DNA from: an uncultured Lachnospiraceae bacterium
GTDB taxonomy: Bacteria > Bacillota > Clostridia > Lachnospirales > Lachnospiraceae
Length of the DNA: 64,000 bases
Assembly (NCBI GenBank): GCA_910584205.1
Contig: CAJUAA010000003.1
Location: forward strand, 133,494-197,493
Direction of reading: 5' to 3'
The notes under the pieces are model-generated. The model saw only the letters and a list, made by a program, of their open reading frames with translations, did not search any database and was not told the DNA's origin. Below, one piece after another: positions 1 to 9,443 of this stretch (its first letter is position 1; every line of letters begins with the position of its first letter). The translations under genes were made by a program, and so were the position numbers.

Positions 1-2541
1 GTCGGGTTTTTCTTTTTTGGTGTACATATGAGTACTTTGTTTGACATACCTGCGATAGCCTGTATGCTGATACTTGTTTTTTCCATGTTTAACAAAAAGC
101 GGCTGTTGTTCATGACAGCCGCCTTGTATGTACTGGAACTTCTGTATCATTTTTTTATTCTGCATACCATCCGGCCTCGCATGGTCACTCTGGATATCAT
201 CCGCCTGGGACTTGGAGCCACTGTGGTGGTGGGCGCGGTTTCCATCGCCAGGTACCGGATTAACCGGCGGCAGGAAGCGCGGAAAAGATACGATCAGACT
301 CTTGCAGAATTGGAAACAGCAGGGCGGCAAAACGCGGAATTTCTGTCCAATGTCTCGCATGAGCTCAGGACTCCCATCAACATGGTTCTCGGAATCAGTG
401 AAGTCATACTGGAAAAGAACCTTCCTGCGGATATCCGCAACGGGATGGAGTCCATACAAATGGCAGGCAAACGTCTGTCCAGCCAGATCAATAACATGCT
501 GGACTACACGGAGATTGTGGAGGGTACGCTGACCTCCGCGGAAGAGCCTTACCGGATTACTTCCATACTCAACGATATCGTTACCATGGCCGCCGCACAG
601 AACAACAGGCACCATCTGGAGATGGTCTTTGATCTGGATCCGAAAATGCCTTCGGTTCTGATCGGAGACGCGGAAAAAATATCCCACGTCCTGAAAATTT
701 TGCTGGAAAATTCCATTAAATTTACCGAAGAGGGCGGCACCTGCATCTGCATGGAATTCCGAAAAGAAAGCTACGGCATCAATCTCCTCATCAATATCCA
801 CGATACCGGAATCGGTATGAACCATGATCAGCTGATACAGATGTGCGACGATTTTTATCAGGCGGATTCAGGCACCAACCGTCTGGCGGGCGGACTGGGG
901 CTGGGGCTGCCCATCGCCCGGGGACTGCTTCACGCTATGGGCGGCTTTATTCATTTTGACAGTAGGGAGCAGGAGGGGCTGCATGCGCAGATCACCATTC
1001 CGCAGGGAGTGGGCGACAATACACCTGCTATGGTGGTCACCCATCCGGAAAAGCTTTGTATCGCATGCTATTTCCGTCCGGAAAAATACAACAGCGACGA
1101 AATCCGCAGATATTACGACCGTATGATTCTGCATATGGTAGGAGGACTTGGCCTGGAAGGATATCAGGCTCACAATTTTGACGGACTTCTCAAGCTGCTG
1201 AAAAACCATTCGTTGACCCATGTATTTATTGCCCAGTCAGAATATGAAGAAAACAGATTATATTATGAAGATCTTGCCCGTTCGCTGCGGGTCGTTGTAA
1301 TCACAGAACCGGATTACAGCCCGGATCCGAACAGCCGCCTTCTTGTAATCCGCAAACCGTTTTCCGCTCTTACCGTCGTCAACCTGCTGAACGGCGAGGT
1401 AAAGGAAAACGATTTCGGAGAAGCGCAGGCTGCGGGCCGCAGGCCGTTCTTCTGCGAAGGCGTCCGGGTTCTTGCCGTGGACGACGAAGAAATGAACCTG
1501 GTGGTGGCAAAGGGTGTTCTCGGCAGCTACGGCATACAGGTAGACACCTGTCTCAGCGGAAAGGAAGCCATCGAACGCTGCAACAGCGTTTCCTATGATA
1601 TTGTCTTCCTGGATCACATGATGCCCGGCTTTGACGGGGTAGAGACATTGAAACGGATTCGTGAGATCGACGGCGGAATATATCAGGAGCGGCCGGTCAT
1701 CGCTCTCACTGCCAACACCATCAGCGGTGCAAGAGAAATGTTCCGCAACGAAGGTTTTACGGAATTCATACCAAAGCCCATCGAACGCACGGTTTTGGAA
1801 CGGGTGCTCCGCAAAGTGCTTCCCGAACAGTGCATCCGGTACAAGGGCCAGGAAACCACTCTGGAAAAAAAGCCGGAGTCCGCAGTGCCTGTCTCCGAAG
1901 AAATCATAAAGCCGGAAATATTTGTTCCGGAAGAAACGGAGACGGCAGTCCCCGCTTCCGAAGAAACAGCAGAATCGAGGACGCCTGCTTCCGAAGAAAC
2001 AGCGGAGACGGGGTCGGCGGTATCCGCTCCCGAAGAGACGATGGAAACGGAATCGGCAGTATCCGCTCCCGGAGAGACAATGGTGACGGAGTCGGCAGTA
2101 CCCTCTCCCGAAGAGACGATGGCGACGGACACATCCGCCTGCGAAGAGATACCGGAACCGGCAGAGCCGGACCAGACAAACGATCCTTCTCTGCTCTATG
2201 CACCTCTCATTCAAATCGGCGTGAATATTCAGCTGGGGCTGGACTACTGCTGCGGAGAGCATGCTTTTTATATGGAAATGCTGACCATGTTCCGTACACA
2301 GGCTGTGGAAAAGAGGGCCGAACTTGTCTCTCTGTACGAGGCTGAAGACTGGAACAACTATACCGTCAAGGTACATGCCTTGAAAAGCACTGCCCTGACC
2401 ATAGGCGCGGAACAGCTGGCGGACAAGGCCCGGCTTTTGGAACAGGCAGGAAAGAATGGGAACATTGGATATATCCAGCACGACAACTCCGCACTTCTGC
2501 GCCTGTACGACGAAGTCTGCGAGGCGATTGCCGAATTATAA
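1..2541 (+). CDS. Hybrid sensor histidine kinase with receiver and C-terminal Hpt domain (5' end probably outside window)
   Basis: Residues are numbered from the ATG at 28, but the frame is open to base 1 and no ribosome site precedes that ATG, so the N-terminus probably lies outside the window. Two or three hydrophobic segments are followed by a HisKA helix with the phospho-acceptor His about 111 (SHELRTP), then a HATPase domain (DTGIGM, GGLGLGLPIA), a degenerate receiver-like stretch (about 345-470), a true receiver with Asp about 529 (LDHMMPGFDG) and Lys in PKP, a Glu/Thr/Ser/Pro repeat linker (about 630-712), and an Hpt domain with His about 783 (VHALKST). The order implies an internal His-Asp-His phosphorelay at the membrane. 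The signal is unknown. The next gene is a second hybrid kinase on the same strand, and a 15-bp hairpin lies between them. Confidence 0.9.
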   Translation, partial: VGFFFFGVHMSTLFDIPAIACMLILVFSMFNKKRLLFMTAALYVLELLYHFFILHTIRPRMVTLDIIRLGLGATVVVGAVSIARYRINRRQEARKRYDQTLAELETAGRQNAEFLSNVSHELRTPINMVLGISEVILEKNLPADIRNGMESIQMAGKRLSSQINNMLDYTEIVEGTLTSAEEPYRITSILNDIVTMAAAQNNRHHLEMVFDLDPKMPSVLIGDAEKISHVLKILLENSIKFTEEGGTCICMEFRKESYGINLLINIHDTGIGMNHDQLIQMCDDFYQADSGTNRLAGGLGLGLPIARGLLHAMGGFIHFDSREQEGLHAQITIPQGVGDNTPAMVVTHPEKLCIACYFRPEKYNSDEIRRYYDRMILHMVGGLGLEGYQAHNFDGLLKLLKNHSLTHVFIAQSEYEENRLYYEDLARSLRVVVITEPDYSPDPNSRLLVIRKPFSALTVVNLLNGEVKENDFGEAQAAGRRPFFCEGVRVLAVDDEEMNLVVAKGVLGSYGIQVDTCLSGKEAIERCNSVSYDIVFLDHMMPGFDGVETLKRIREIDGGIYQERPVIALTANTISGAREMFRNEGFTEFIPKPIERTVLERVLRKVLPEQCIRYKGQETTLEKKPESAVPVSEEIIKPEIFVPEETETAVPASEETAESRTPASEETAETGSAVSAPEETMETESAVSAPGETMVTESAVPSPEETMATDTSACEEIPEPAEPDQTNDPSLLYAPLIQIGVNIQLGLDYCCGEHAFYMEMLTMFRTQAVEKRAELVSLYEAEDWNNYTVKVHALKSTALTIGAEQLADKARLLEQAGKNGNIGYIQHDNSALLRLYDEVCEAIAEL
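1915..2160 (+). repeat. Degenerate in-frame tandem repeat coding the receiver-Hpt linker
   Basis: About five imperfect units of 10-13 codons, with the pattern SAVSAPEETMETE and shorter PASEETAE variants, link the receiver to the Hpt domain of the first kinase. The unit length is a multiple of three, so copy changes keep the frame. The peptide is acidic, lacks hydrophobic residues and is probably a flexible tether. Confidence 0.8.
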
Positions 2542-2545
2542 CCAT

Positions 2546-2576
2546 CCATAAGCCGGATATCATATCCGGCTTATGG
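2546..2576 (+). terminator. 15-bp perfect hairpin between the two hybrid kinases
   Basis: CCATAAGCCGGATAT (2546-2560) is complementary to 2562-2576, leaving almost no loop. No T-run follows, and the next ribosome site begins about 15 bp later. It may be a weak terminator, an mRNA-processing or stability hairpin, or simply a palindrome that sets the ratio of the two kinases. Confidence 0.5.
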
Positions 2577-2606
2577 AAAGCAAATAAAAACAGGAGGGAG
2601 CACCAG

Positions 2607-5312
2607 GTGTTAAACAAATGGTTTGAAATAATCTTTAACCATAAAATCACTTTGCGTGAACGTATGTTCCGTGTTGTTACGAGCATCTGCATGATCGCAC
2701 TGTTGATCATACTGCCCATGGGCAGAAACATTACCAATCTACTGATCCTGGCGGCAAGCCTTGTCTGTATGGCTGCAGTCGTAAAAATCAGTATTAAAAA
2801 GAAATGCATCAATGCGGGAGCTACCATCATTACTGTTCTGCTGCTTCTGCTTTTCCCGCTGAGCTTCTTTACAGCGGGCGGATTCTACAGCGGAATGCCG
2901 GAATGGTTCGTTCTTTGTTTCATATACATCAGCATCACTTTGAAAAGGAAACGCAAAGCGTTTTTTTTCCTGTTCTGTACGGCGGAGACACTGCTCTGCT
3001 ACTACCTCGCCTTCCGTTTTCCGGAGCTGGTGGCGCAGAACAGCAGATCGCATTCGTTCTTCGATTCCGCATTCTCCGTCATTCTTGTAGGCATACTGAC
3101 CAGCGTGCTGCTTATGTTCCTGAGCCGACTCTACGAAGAGGAGAACGTACTGGCCAGACAGCAGAAGAAAGAGATTGAGGAGCTGAATAAGGCAGAGAAC
3201 CATTTTTTTTCCAGTATGAGCCATGAGATCCGCACTCCCATCAATTCCATTATCGGATTGAACGAGATCATCCTTCGGGGAGACATTTCGGAAGAGATCG
3301 CCGAAAACGCAAGGAATATCCAGGTCGCCAGCAAAATGCTGCTGACTCTCATCAACGACATTCTGGACCTGTCCAAGATTAAATCCGGCAAGATGGAAAT
3401 CGTCAATGTTTCCTATGAGACGGGCGCTCTGTTTTCGGAAATCGTCAACATGATCTGGATCAAGGCCCGGGAAAAGGGACTTGATTTCCGGCTGCATGTA
3501 GACCCTTCCATTCCCAGCATGCTCTGCGGCGACGAAGTGCGCATCAAACAGGTCCTGATCAACCTGCTGAACAATGCGATCAAATATACCAGCGAAGGTT
3601 CTGTCACCCTGTCCATCCGATGCGAACGCCTGGCGCTGAACCGGGTCCGCGTCTGGTATTCCGTGGAGGACACGGGACAGGGCGTCAAAAAGGAAAATAT
3701 TCCCTACATTTTTAATGCGTTCAAACGGGTGGACGAAGAAAAAAACCGCCACATCGAAGGAACCGGCCTGGGACTGAGTATTGTCCACCAGCTGGTGGAG
3801 CTCATGGGCGGAGAGATCAGCATCAACAGCGTCTATACCAAGGGTTCCACTTTCCAGGTTACGCTGGACCAGGACATTCTAGACGACAAGGAGCTGGGCA
3901 CTTTTACCCTGGCCTCCCGTGTAAAAACCCGGGAAGGCGAACAATACCAGCAGAGCTTTGAAGCACCGGACGCCCACATTCTGGTGGTGGATGACAACGA
4001 CATGAATCTGATGGTGGTACGAAAGTTGCTTTCTGCCACCAGAATCCAGATGGACATGGCACTGAGCGGCGCTGAATGTCTGAAGCTGACCCGGAAACAG
4101 CACTACGATGCCATTTTGATGGATCATCTCATGCCGGAGATGGATGGAATCCAATGCCTTCATGCCCTGCGCACGCAGCCGGGTGGATTGTGTCAGGACG
4201 TCCCTGTCATTGCACTGACTGCCAACGCAGGAAGCGACAACCAGCTTCTCTACCAGAAGGAAGGCTTCAGCGGATATCTGGCCAAACCGGTCAGCGGCGC
4301 TCTGCTGGAAGCGGCCGTATTAAGCATCCTGCCCAAAGAACTGGTAAGGCTGAGTGAAGAAACCGTTCAGTCAGAGATCGGAAAAGATGTCCTGATCTTT
4401 GAGGAGACGCAGATACGTTCCCTCATGATTACCACTGACAGTGTCTGCGACCTGCCCAAAACCCTTGTAAAGGAATTCGGAATCTCTGTATGCCCCTACT
4501 ATGTCTGTACAGACCATGGACGTTTCCTGGATGAAGTGGAACTGAAAGCGGACGAACTGCTGGCCCATATGGCAGATGAAAAGAACTGCTTTTCTCTGCC
4601 CCCTGAAACTGATGATTATGAACGATTTTTCGCCGAACGGCTGAGCGAAGCACAAAATGTCATTCATATCACCATGGCAAAGCATGTCAGCCAGGGATAT
4701 TACAATGCGCTGGAAGCCGCCAAATCCTTTGAGAACGTCACGGTACTGGATTCCGGCCATCTTTCCAGCAGCATGGGCCTGATCGTTCTCTACGCCGCTT
4801 CCATGGCGGAAAAACACGTTTCCAGAGCAGACATTGTGAAAACGGTGAAAAATCTGAAACACCACATTTCTTCTGCCTTTATTATTGACAGTACGCATAT
4901 GATGTGTCAGTCAGGACAGATCTCCAAACGGGTACAGATCCTCTGCGACGCACTGCTTCTGCATCCGATCATCATGCTGAAAAACAGCCGGATGATAGTC
5001 CGCGGCATGGAAATGGGAGATTTTCCTCATGTAGCGAAACGCTACATCCGAAAAGTGTTCTCGGATATAGGAAATATCGACCGGCGGATTCTGTTTATCA
5101 CCTACGCCGGAATGGATTCTGAAAGTATTCAGTACATTCAGCAGCTGGTAAGGCAGTATTGTCCCTTTGAACGGATCTATGTGCAGAAAGCCTCTTCTGC
5201 CGTCGCCTGCAACTGCGGACCGGGATCCTTCGGACTGCTGTTTATAAAGAAAAACGAAGTGGCCATCTCTTTCTCTGAGGTATCCAGAACCAATGGTTTA
5301 AAAGAAGCCTGA
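2607..5312 (+). CDS. Membrane hybrid histidine kinase - receiver - DegV fusion
   Basis: The start is GTG, placed by an AGGAGGG site at 2592-2598. Residues 25-180 contain about five hydrophobic segments. They are followed by HisKA (His206 in SHEIRTP), HATPase (DTGQGV, GTGLGLSIV) and a receiver with Asp506 (MDHLMPEMDG) and AKP. No Hpt domain follows. Instead, from about residue 605 to the end there is a DegV/FakB-like domain (ITTDSVCDLP, VTVLDSGHLSSSMG, CGPGSFGLLF). DegV proteins normally stand alone and bind fatty acids, often supplying a fatty-acid kinase. Here positions that are usually GGR and HTGPG in the family read SGQ and NCGPG, so ligand binding may differ. The frame is continuous with no frameshift. 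The most likely reading is a kinase whose receiver controls, or whose activity is controlled by, an acyl-binding module. Fusion certain; function unknown. Confidence 0.9.
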   Translation: MLNKWFEIIFNHKITLRERMFRVVTSICMIALLIILPMGRNITNLLILAASLVCMAAVVKISIKKKCINAGATIITVLLLLLFPLSFFTAGGFYSGMPEWFVLCFIYISITLKRKRKAFFFLFCTAETLLCYYLAFRFPELVAQNSRSHSFFDSAFSVILVGILTSVLLMFLSRLYEEENVLARQQKKEIEELNKAENHFFSSMSHEIRTPINSIIGLNEIILRGDISEEIAENARNIQVASKMLLTLINDILDLSKIKSGKMEIVNVSYETGALFSEIVNMIWIKAREKGLDFRLHVDPSIPSMLCGDEVRIKQVLINLLNNAIKYTSEGSVTLSIRCERLALNRVRVWYSVEDTGQGVKKENIPYIFNAFKRVDEEKNRHIEGTGLGLSIVHQLVELMGGEISINSVYTKGSTFQVTLDQDILDDKELGTFTLASRVKTREGEQYQQSFEAPDAHILVVDDNDMNLMVVRKLLSATRIQMDMALSGAECLKLTRKQHYDAILMDHLMPEMDGIQCLHALRTQPGGLCQDVPVIALTANAGSDNQLLYQKEGFSGYLAKPVSGALLEAAVLSILPKELVRLSEETVQSEIGKDVLIFEETQIRSLMITTDSVCDLPKTLVKEFGISVCPYYVCTDHGRFLDEVELKADELLAHMADEKNCFSLPPETDDYERFFAERLSEAQNVIHITMAKHVSQGYYNALEAAKSFENVTVLDSGHLSSSMGLIVLYAASMAEKHVSRADIVKTVKNLKHHISSAFIIDSTHMMCQSGQISKRVQILCDALLLHPIIMLKNSRMIVRGMEMGDFPHVAKRYIRKVFSDIGNIDRRILFITYAGMDSESIQYIQQLVRQYCPFERIYVQKASSAVACNCGPGSFGLLFIKKNEVAISFSEVSRTNGLKEA

Positions 5313-5332
5313 CCTGTAAGGTCAGGCTTCTT
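5302..5332. terminator. Bidirectional terminator, 13-bp stem
   Basis: AAGAAGCCTGACC (5302-5314) pairs perfectly with 5320-5332 around a 5-nt loop. The stop codon of the kinase-DegV gene lies inside the left arm. T-rich sequence flanks both ends. The converging pfkB-type gene ends at 5352, so the hairpin can serve both strands. Confidence 0.85.
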
Positions 5333-5351
5333 CTATGAAGAGACCGGGACG

Positions 5352-6236
5352 TTACACAGCGCCCATCCTCTGTACGCAGTCCCCGGCACAGCGGATTCCG
5401 CGGCTGCAGCATCCTTCCAGAGAATCTCCCGCCAAAATTCCGGAGATAAACCCGGCCACGAAACTGTCGCCTGCTCCGGTGGAGTCAACCGCTTCCACCT
5501 TTCTGGCAGGCATATGAAACCTCTGCGCCTTTCCGCACGCGGTGCATCCTTCTCTGCCGGTTTTTACAACCACATTCTGGATGCCCCGCCGGCAAAGCGC
5601 CTCCGCCATCTCCATATAATCCTTTTTCCCGGTCAGATATTCCGCCTCCTTCTCGTTCGGAAACAGATAATCGATCATGGGCAGTATCTCCTCCAGATCG
5701 GAAAGCGCCAGCTGCCGGAACGTGGGAATCTTCGTATCCGCGCAGACCACCGCCCCGGCCTCCTTTGCCGTCCTGACCAGACGGATCACCGTCTCTTTCT
5801 GATCCAGAGGCGCCCGAAACAGGCTGGCAAGCGACACCACCCGGACGTCTTCTGGAACCTCCAGCTTTGGAAGATAACCGTCCAGCATGGTCGCCCTGCT
5901 GTTGCAGGACCTTCTTCCCCCGTTTTGATCAACGGTGAGATTCGCAATCGGCGTTGTGATCCGTTCCGACTGGACTGCCCCTGACAGATCTACCCCATGG
6001 CTCTCCGCTTTTTTAAGAACCAGGTCTCCCGCCAGATCCCGGCCTACGCCGCAGATCAGCTTTGCATGACAGCCCAGTGTCTCCAAAACGCAGGCTTCAT
6101 TCAACGCGTCGCCGCCGGTATTCAGAATAATCTCCTCGGCAATATCCACAGTTTCCCTGTACGGCTCTTTTCCGCGGACAATACAGTCCACCAGCGCCTG
6201 TCCGATACATATGACCTCTGCCGTTTTCTCTGCCAT
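5352..6236 (-). CDS. PfkB-family carbohydrate kinase
   Basis: A 294-residue cytoplasmic kinase of the ribokinase/PfkB family, which phosphorylates sugars or nucleosides with ATP. The N-terminal substrate motif NTGGDALNEA (about 40) and the C-terminal ATP/anion-hole motif DSTGAGDSFVAGF (about 245-257), with the catalytic Asp, are both present. The length is normal. ATG at 6236 is preferred over GTG at 6239 because of the AGGAG spacing. It is the last gene of a minus-strand run and has no adjacent transporter, so the substrate cannot be deduced; fructose, ribose or 2-keto-sugar-like substrates are possible. Confidence 0.88.
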   Translation of the reverse strand: MAEKTAEVICIGQALVDCIVRGKEPYRETVDIAEEIILNTGGDALNEACVLETLGCHAKLICGVGRDLAGDLVLKKAESHGVDLSGAVQSERITTPIANLTVDQNGGRRSCNSRATMLDGYLPKLEVPEDVRVVSLASLFRAPLDQKETVIRLVRTAKEAGAVVCADTKIPTFRQLALSDLEEILPMIDYLFPNEKEAEYLTGKKDYMEMAEALCRRGIQNVVVKTGREGCTACGKAQRFHMPARKVEAVDSTGAGDSFVAGFISGILAGDSLEGCCSRGIRCAGDCVQRMGAV

Positions 6237-6301
6237 CACAGCATCTCTCCTTTTTTATCGCTGCCCTTTACACAATCCCCAGGCCAAAGCAGGATCCCCG
6301 C

Positions 6302-7879
6302 TCAGACCACCGTAATGTGCGCCAGGTCGAACCGAATCTCCTTTTTCAGCCCGTCCGGAAGCGCAGATCCCGGCAGCTCCAGAATCCGGACGATCTCATC
6401 TGCCTGCTTCTTACTGATTCTGGCATAGACGCTCCGAAAACGGACCGCCTGCCGAATGAGCATCTGCATTTTATCTGCACCGACGCCGTCGGACCGGTAC
6501 AGCTGCAGCAGAAAGGGAAGCCGCTCCCAGGAAGGCTCTCTCAGCAGAAGATACAGGAGATATTTCCGTACATGGCCACAGACGCTGTCCTCATACGCCT
6601 GATACAGCCTCCCGGCGCCATAGCAAAGGCCGCTTCGACACACCGCCAGATACGCGGTTTTGGACATACCGGGATCGCTATCCTGTAGATAGTTCCAGTA
6701 AACGTCATGAAGACCGGACGCTCCCAGCCCGCTCAGCGCCTTCATGGCGTTTTTGACCAGCCGCGGGCGGTCGGAAAACAGGTATTCCTTCAGCACGCCT
6801 GCATCCTCTGCACCGCCGTTTTCTCCAATGCCCAATATGGCAGCCGCCTCTTCCGGCGTGTGAAGTTTCTCCTTATAAAATGCGACGATATCGAAATCCG
6901 TATGCTTCTGCAGTATATAACAGGCGTCGCTTCGTATGCCCTTTGCCGTATCCAGCAGATGCGCTTCCAGTCCTTCCCACGCACCGCCAAGGCGGCCATA
7001 TTTGATCTCCAGCGCCTTTTTCCGCACCACCGGGCTTTTATTTCTCAGATAATGCTCCACATCCCTGTCACTGCACGGATAGCCGTTCAGGATCAGACGG
7101 ATGATGAGCGCTTTTTCATTCCCGTTTTTCTCCCGCTCCAGAAGCCGGTCCGCCTCCGCTCTCGGAAGCACCTTTGGCGTCAGCAGCAGCCGGTACAAAA
7201 ACCTCCTTGTGACAGGCGGACGGTCCCGAAGCCGCTCAAGCGAGAGCTCCTGCAGATGGAGCAGAATCTTTTTCTCCAGTTTCTCTTCGATGTCCTCCAT
7301 CTGCCGGTACGCATACCGGCGGCCTTTTTTCGCCTGGCTGAAAAAGGGCAGCATCTCCACCGCCGTATCGGCAGCGGCCGCGTCAAGACGCTCCGACAAA
7401 AGCCCGTACGCCGTGTCCCGGACCTGCTTCACCCAGTCGTTCAGTCGAAGGGCAAGATACGGAAGCGACGCCTCGTCGTCCGCCAGCGCCCGCATACACC
7501 GTTCCCGAAAATAACCGTTGGGATGGAAGGTGCCCAGCCGCAGAACGCTCAGGCGGACTTCCCGGCTGTCAATCCTGTCTGTCACATCCGCCGGAGATAT
7601 CTTCGTCCAGTCGATCCTCCACTCCATGGACGTATACTGCCGGAACCTGCGGTCAAGCCGTATGGTCCCTGCGGGGTCCAGACGGTTCATATATACATGG
7701 ACCGCCTCCGCCGCCAGACGCGTCATCTCCCGGTCCCCAGACAGAAGCGACGGATACAGCGCCGCCAGATGGTTCTCCTTCCCGGCCTCCAGCTCTCCTA
7801 TATGCGAACGCACTTCGGCGCAACCACGCGCCTTTGCTTCCTGTTGTTCTTTTCTGTGATTAGAAAAAAGCAGCCGCAT
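6302..7879 (-). CDS. HEAT-repeat protein
   Basis: A 525-residue, Arg/Leu/Ala-rich, helix-dominated protein with repeated 30-40-residue helical pairs typical of HEAT/armadillo scaffolds, such as stretches with LAADEAS..PYLALRLNDWVKQVRDTAY. No catalytic motif, signal peptide or convincing membrane span is seen. The start at 7879 (MRLLFSNHRK) has a GGAGG site; the longer frame to 7912 has none. Such proteins usually act as protein-protein adaptors. Partner and role are unknown. It lies between a sugar kinase and a DUF4261 gene on the same strand, without obvious functional linkage. Confidence 0.75.
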   Translation of the reverse strand: MRLLFSNHRKEQQEAKARGCAEVRSHIGELEAGKENHLAALYPSLLSGDREMTRLAAEAVHVYMNRLDPAGTIRLDRRFRQYTSMEWRIDWTKISPADVTDRIDSREVRLSVLRLGTFHPNGYFRERCMRALADDEASLPYLALRLNDWVKQVRDTAYGLLSERLDAAAADTAVEMLPFFSQAKKGRRYAYRQMEDIEEKLEKKILLHLQELSLERLRDRPPVTRRFLYRLLLTPKVLPRAEADRLLEREKNGNEKALIIRLILNGYPCSDRDVEHYLRNKSPVVRKKALEIKYGRLGGAWEGLEAHLLDTAKGIRSDACYILQKHTDFDIVAFYKEKLHTPEEAAAILGIGENGGAEDAGVLKEYLFSDRPRLVKNAMKALSGLGASGLHDVYWNYLQDSDPGMSKTAYLAVCRSGLCYGAGRLYQAYEDSVCGHVRKYLLYLLLREPSWERLPFLLQLYRSDGVGADKMQMLIRQAVRFRSVYARISKKQADEIVRILELPGSALPDGLKKEIRFDLAHITVV

Positions 7880-7984
7880 TTTGGGCACCTCCGTAAAAAC
7901 AGCCGCAGTCAATGAGGAACCGCTTCTGTTTCCATATTTTTTCTCCTACGACATTTCCGCAACACCGGACCCGGGCCGCACGCC

Positions 7985-8833
7985 CTATGCCCCGATAAAA
8001 AACAGTACCTCGCCGTCCTGCTTGCAGACGACTTCCGTTTTCTCATCCAGCGGAATCAGGGAAGTGTTCCGATACAGCTGACGGCCCGTAATCTGAAGGC
8101 TGGACATGGAATAAAGAAAATCCAGAAGCTCCCCGGTACTGTATCGTACAGGATTGTAAAAGCCCAGTTCCGGAAGGCCAAAATCCTTTAAACCCGTAGT
8201 CCGGATTATGGGTGTTTCGCCCTCATAGCTGCCATAGACCCACACCCACAGAGGAACGGGAAAATAGCCCTCCTCGTTGGCCGCTGTCTTATCTTCCATC
8301 ATTTCCCGCTGCTGCTGGTAATGGCGCCTGCTTACCAGAAGCCCGCCCCGGTTGACGATATGGACGCCAACCGCGCCTTCCTGTTCCAGCAACGCGGCAC
8401 AGAACATGGAAAATGTCCAGCATACCCTGCGCTTTTCCTCCAGGGAAGTCCCGCCGCCTTTTTGTGCCAGCATCCAGAAGGACCTGTGGTTTGCAAAATC
8501 CTGCTTCTCTTCGTCGCTAAGCAGAAAACTGTACTGCGCTGCCGTGGAGATATCCGCAGTATCGGCAGGCACCGGCATGGGCAGGTACGAGCACCAGAAT
8601 TCCAGGCCGTCAATGGTGACGGTAAATGCAGGAACCCGAGGATGATCATGATCAATCCCGCTGACCGCCTGGCTGCCGAACACGGATTTCAGATGGGCAG
8701 CCGTCTGTTCCACATCCTCCAGCACCCTGTCCATGAGTACCAGACACATCGTATCCGCCACCGGAGGCTGAGGCCATTGGCCGGATGGGGAACCAGATGT
8801 AGGTTTTTTCTTAAAACGATCAAAAAAAGACAT
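7985..8833 (-). CDS. DUF4261-like cytoplasmic protein
   Basis: A 282-residue soluble protein preceded by a strong AGGAGG site. A short basic N-terminus with a proline-rich linker (residues 1-25) leads to a domain resembling DUF4261, with conserved-looking aromatic runs (VPLWVWVYGSY, LGFYNPVRYSTGELLDFLYSM). Proteins of this type are of unknown function and are often scattered near immunity or polymorphic-toxin style genes; nothing here proves such a role. It sits upstream of the HEAT gene and downstream of a GrpB gene on the same strand. Confidence 0.6.
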   Translation of the reverse strand: MSFFDRFKKKPTSGSPSGQWPQPPVADTMCLVLMDRVLEDVEQTAAHLKSVFGSQAVSGIDHDHPRVPAFTVTIDGLEFWCSYLPMPVPADTADISTAAQYSFLLSDEEKQDFANHRSFWMLAQKGGGTSLEEKRRVCWTFSMFCAALLEQEGAVGVHIVNRGGLLVSRRHYQQQREMMEDKTAANEEGYFPVPLWVWVYGSYEGETPIIRTTGLKDFGLPELGFYNPVRYSTGELLDFLYSMSSLQITGRQLYRNTSLIPLDEKTEVVCKQDGEVLFFIGA

Positions 8834-8852
8834 ACTTTTTCCTCCTCATAAT

Positions 8853-9443
8853 CTATAAAAGTTGCTTTCTTTTCTGTTCCGCCAGCTTCGTATATTTTTC
8901 TACAAAATCCGTCTTCGCTTCCGTGTATCCGTCCCGGTCGCGCCGGAACCTCTCCCACAGTTCAAGCTTAAGTCTTTCATACTCCTTTGCAGTTTCCGGA
9001 TGTTCTGTCAGGTATTCCCGGAAAATGATCTCCCGGTTGTCCCCTTCGTATCGAAGATGCAGATGAAAAACCTGTTCTGCAAATCCCTTCTCCGTATATC
9101 CCCAATTGAAAGACATCCTGCCGCTGCTCTCGCTCATACACAGATATCCGCAGTTTTCCAGCGCTCCCCTGACTTCCTCCATCCTGACGCCGCGGTCGAT
9201 CTCCGCCAGCATGTCAATGATCGGCTTCGCCCATATGGACGGCACGGCAGTGCTCCCGATGTGGCTGATGCGTTTCAGCCCTTTCGGACCCAGAATTTCG
9301 CGCAGTCTCTTTTCCTCCGCCTCGTACCAGCTCTTCCAGACCTCCTGATGCTCCGTCAGGACAATCGGAAAAAGTTCCCACAATTCCTCCAGCGACATTT
9401 CAGAAAGCTTCTTTCCCATTTCCCCAGTTCCTTTTCCAGTCAT
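8853..9443 (-). CDS. GrpB/UPF0157 family protein
   Basis: A 196-residue protein with the GrpB signature IGSTAVPSIWAKPIIDML at about residues 65-82. The family has a nucleotidyltransferase-like fold and no settled biochemical role. The start at 9443 is fixed by a 4-base ATGA overlap with the upstream nuclease gene (stop 9440-9442), which implies translational coupling. A start farther upstream would lie inside that gene. Confidence 0.8.
   Translation of the reverse strand: MTGKGTGEMGKKLSEMSLEELWELFPIVLTEHQEVWKSWYEAEEKRLREILGPKGLKRISHIGSTAVPSIWAKPIIDMLAEIDRGVRMEEVRGALENCGYLCMSESSGRMSFNWGYTEKGFAEQVFHLHLRYEGDNREIIFREYLTEHPETAKEYERLKLELWERFRRDRDGYTEAKTDFVEKYTKLAEQKRKQLL

Noticed and set aside
1258..2481. 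407-codon minus-strand frame
   Set aside because: Antisense to the first kinase, including its repeat linker; no family features.
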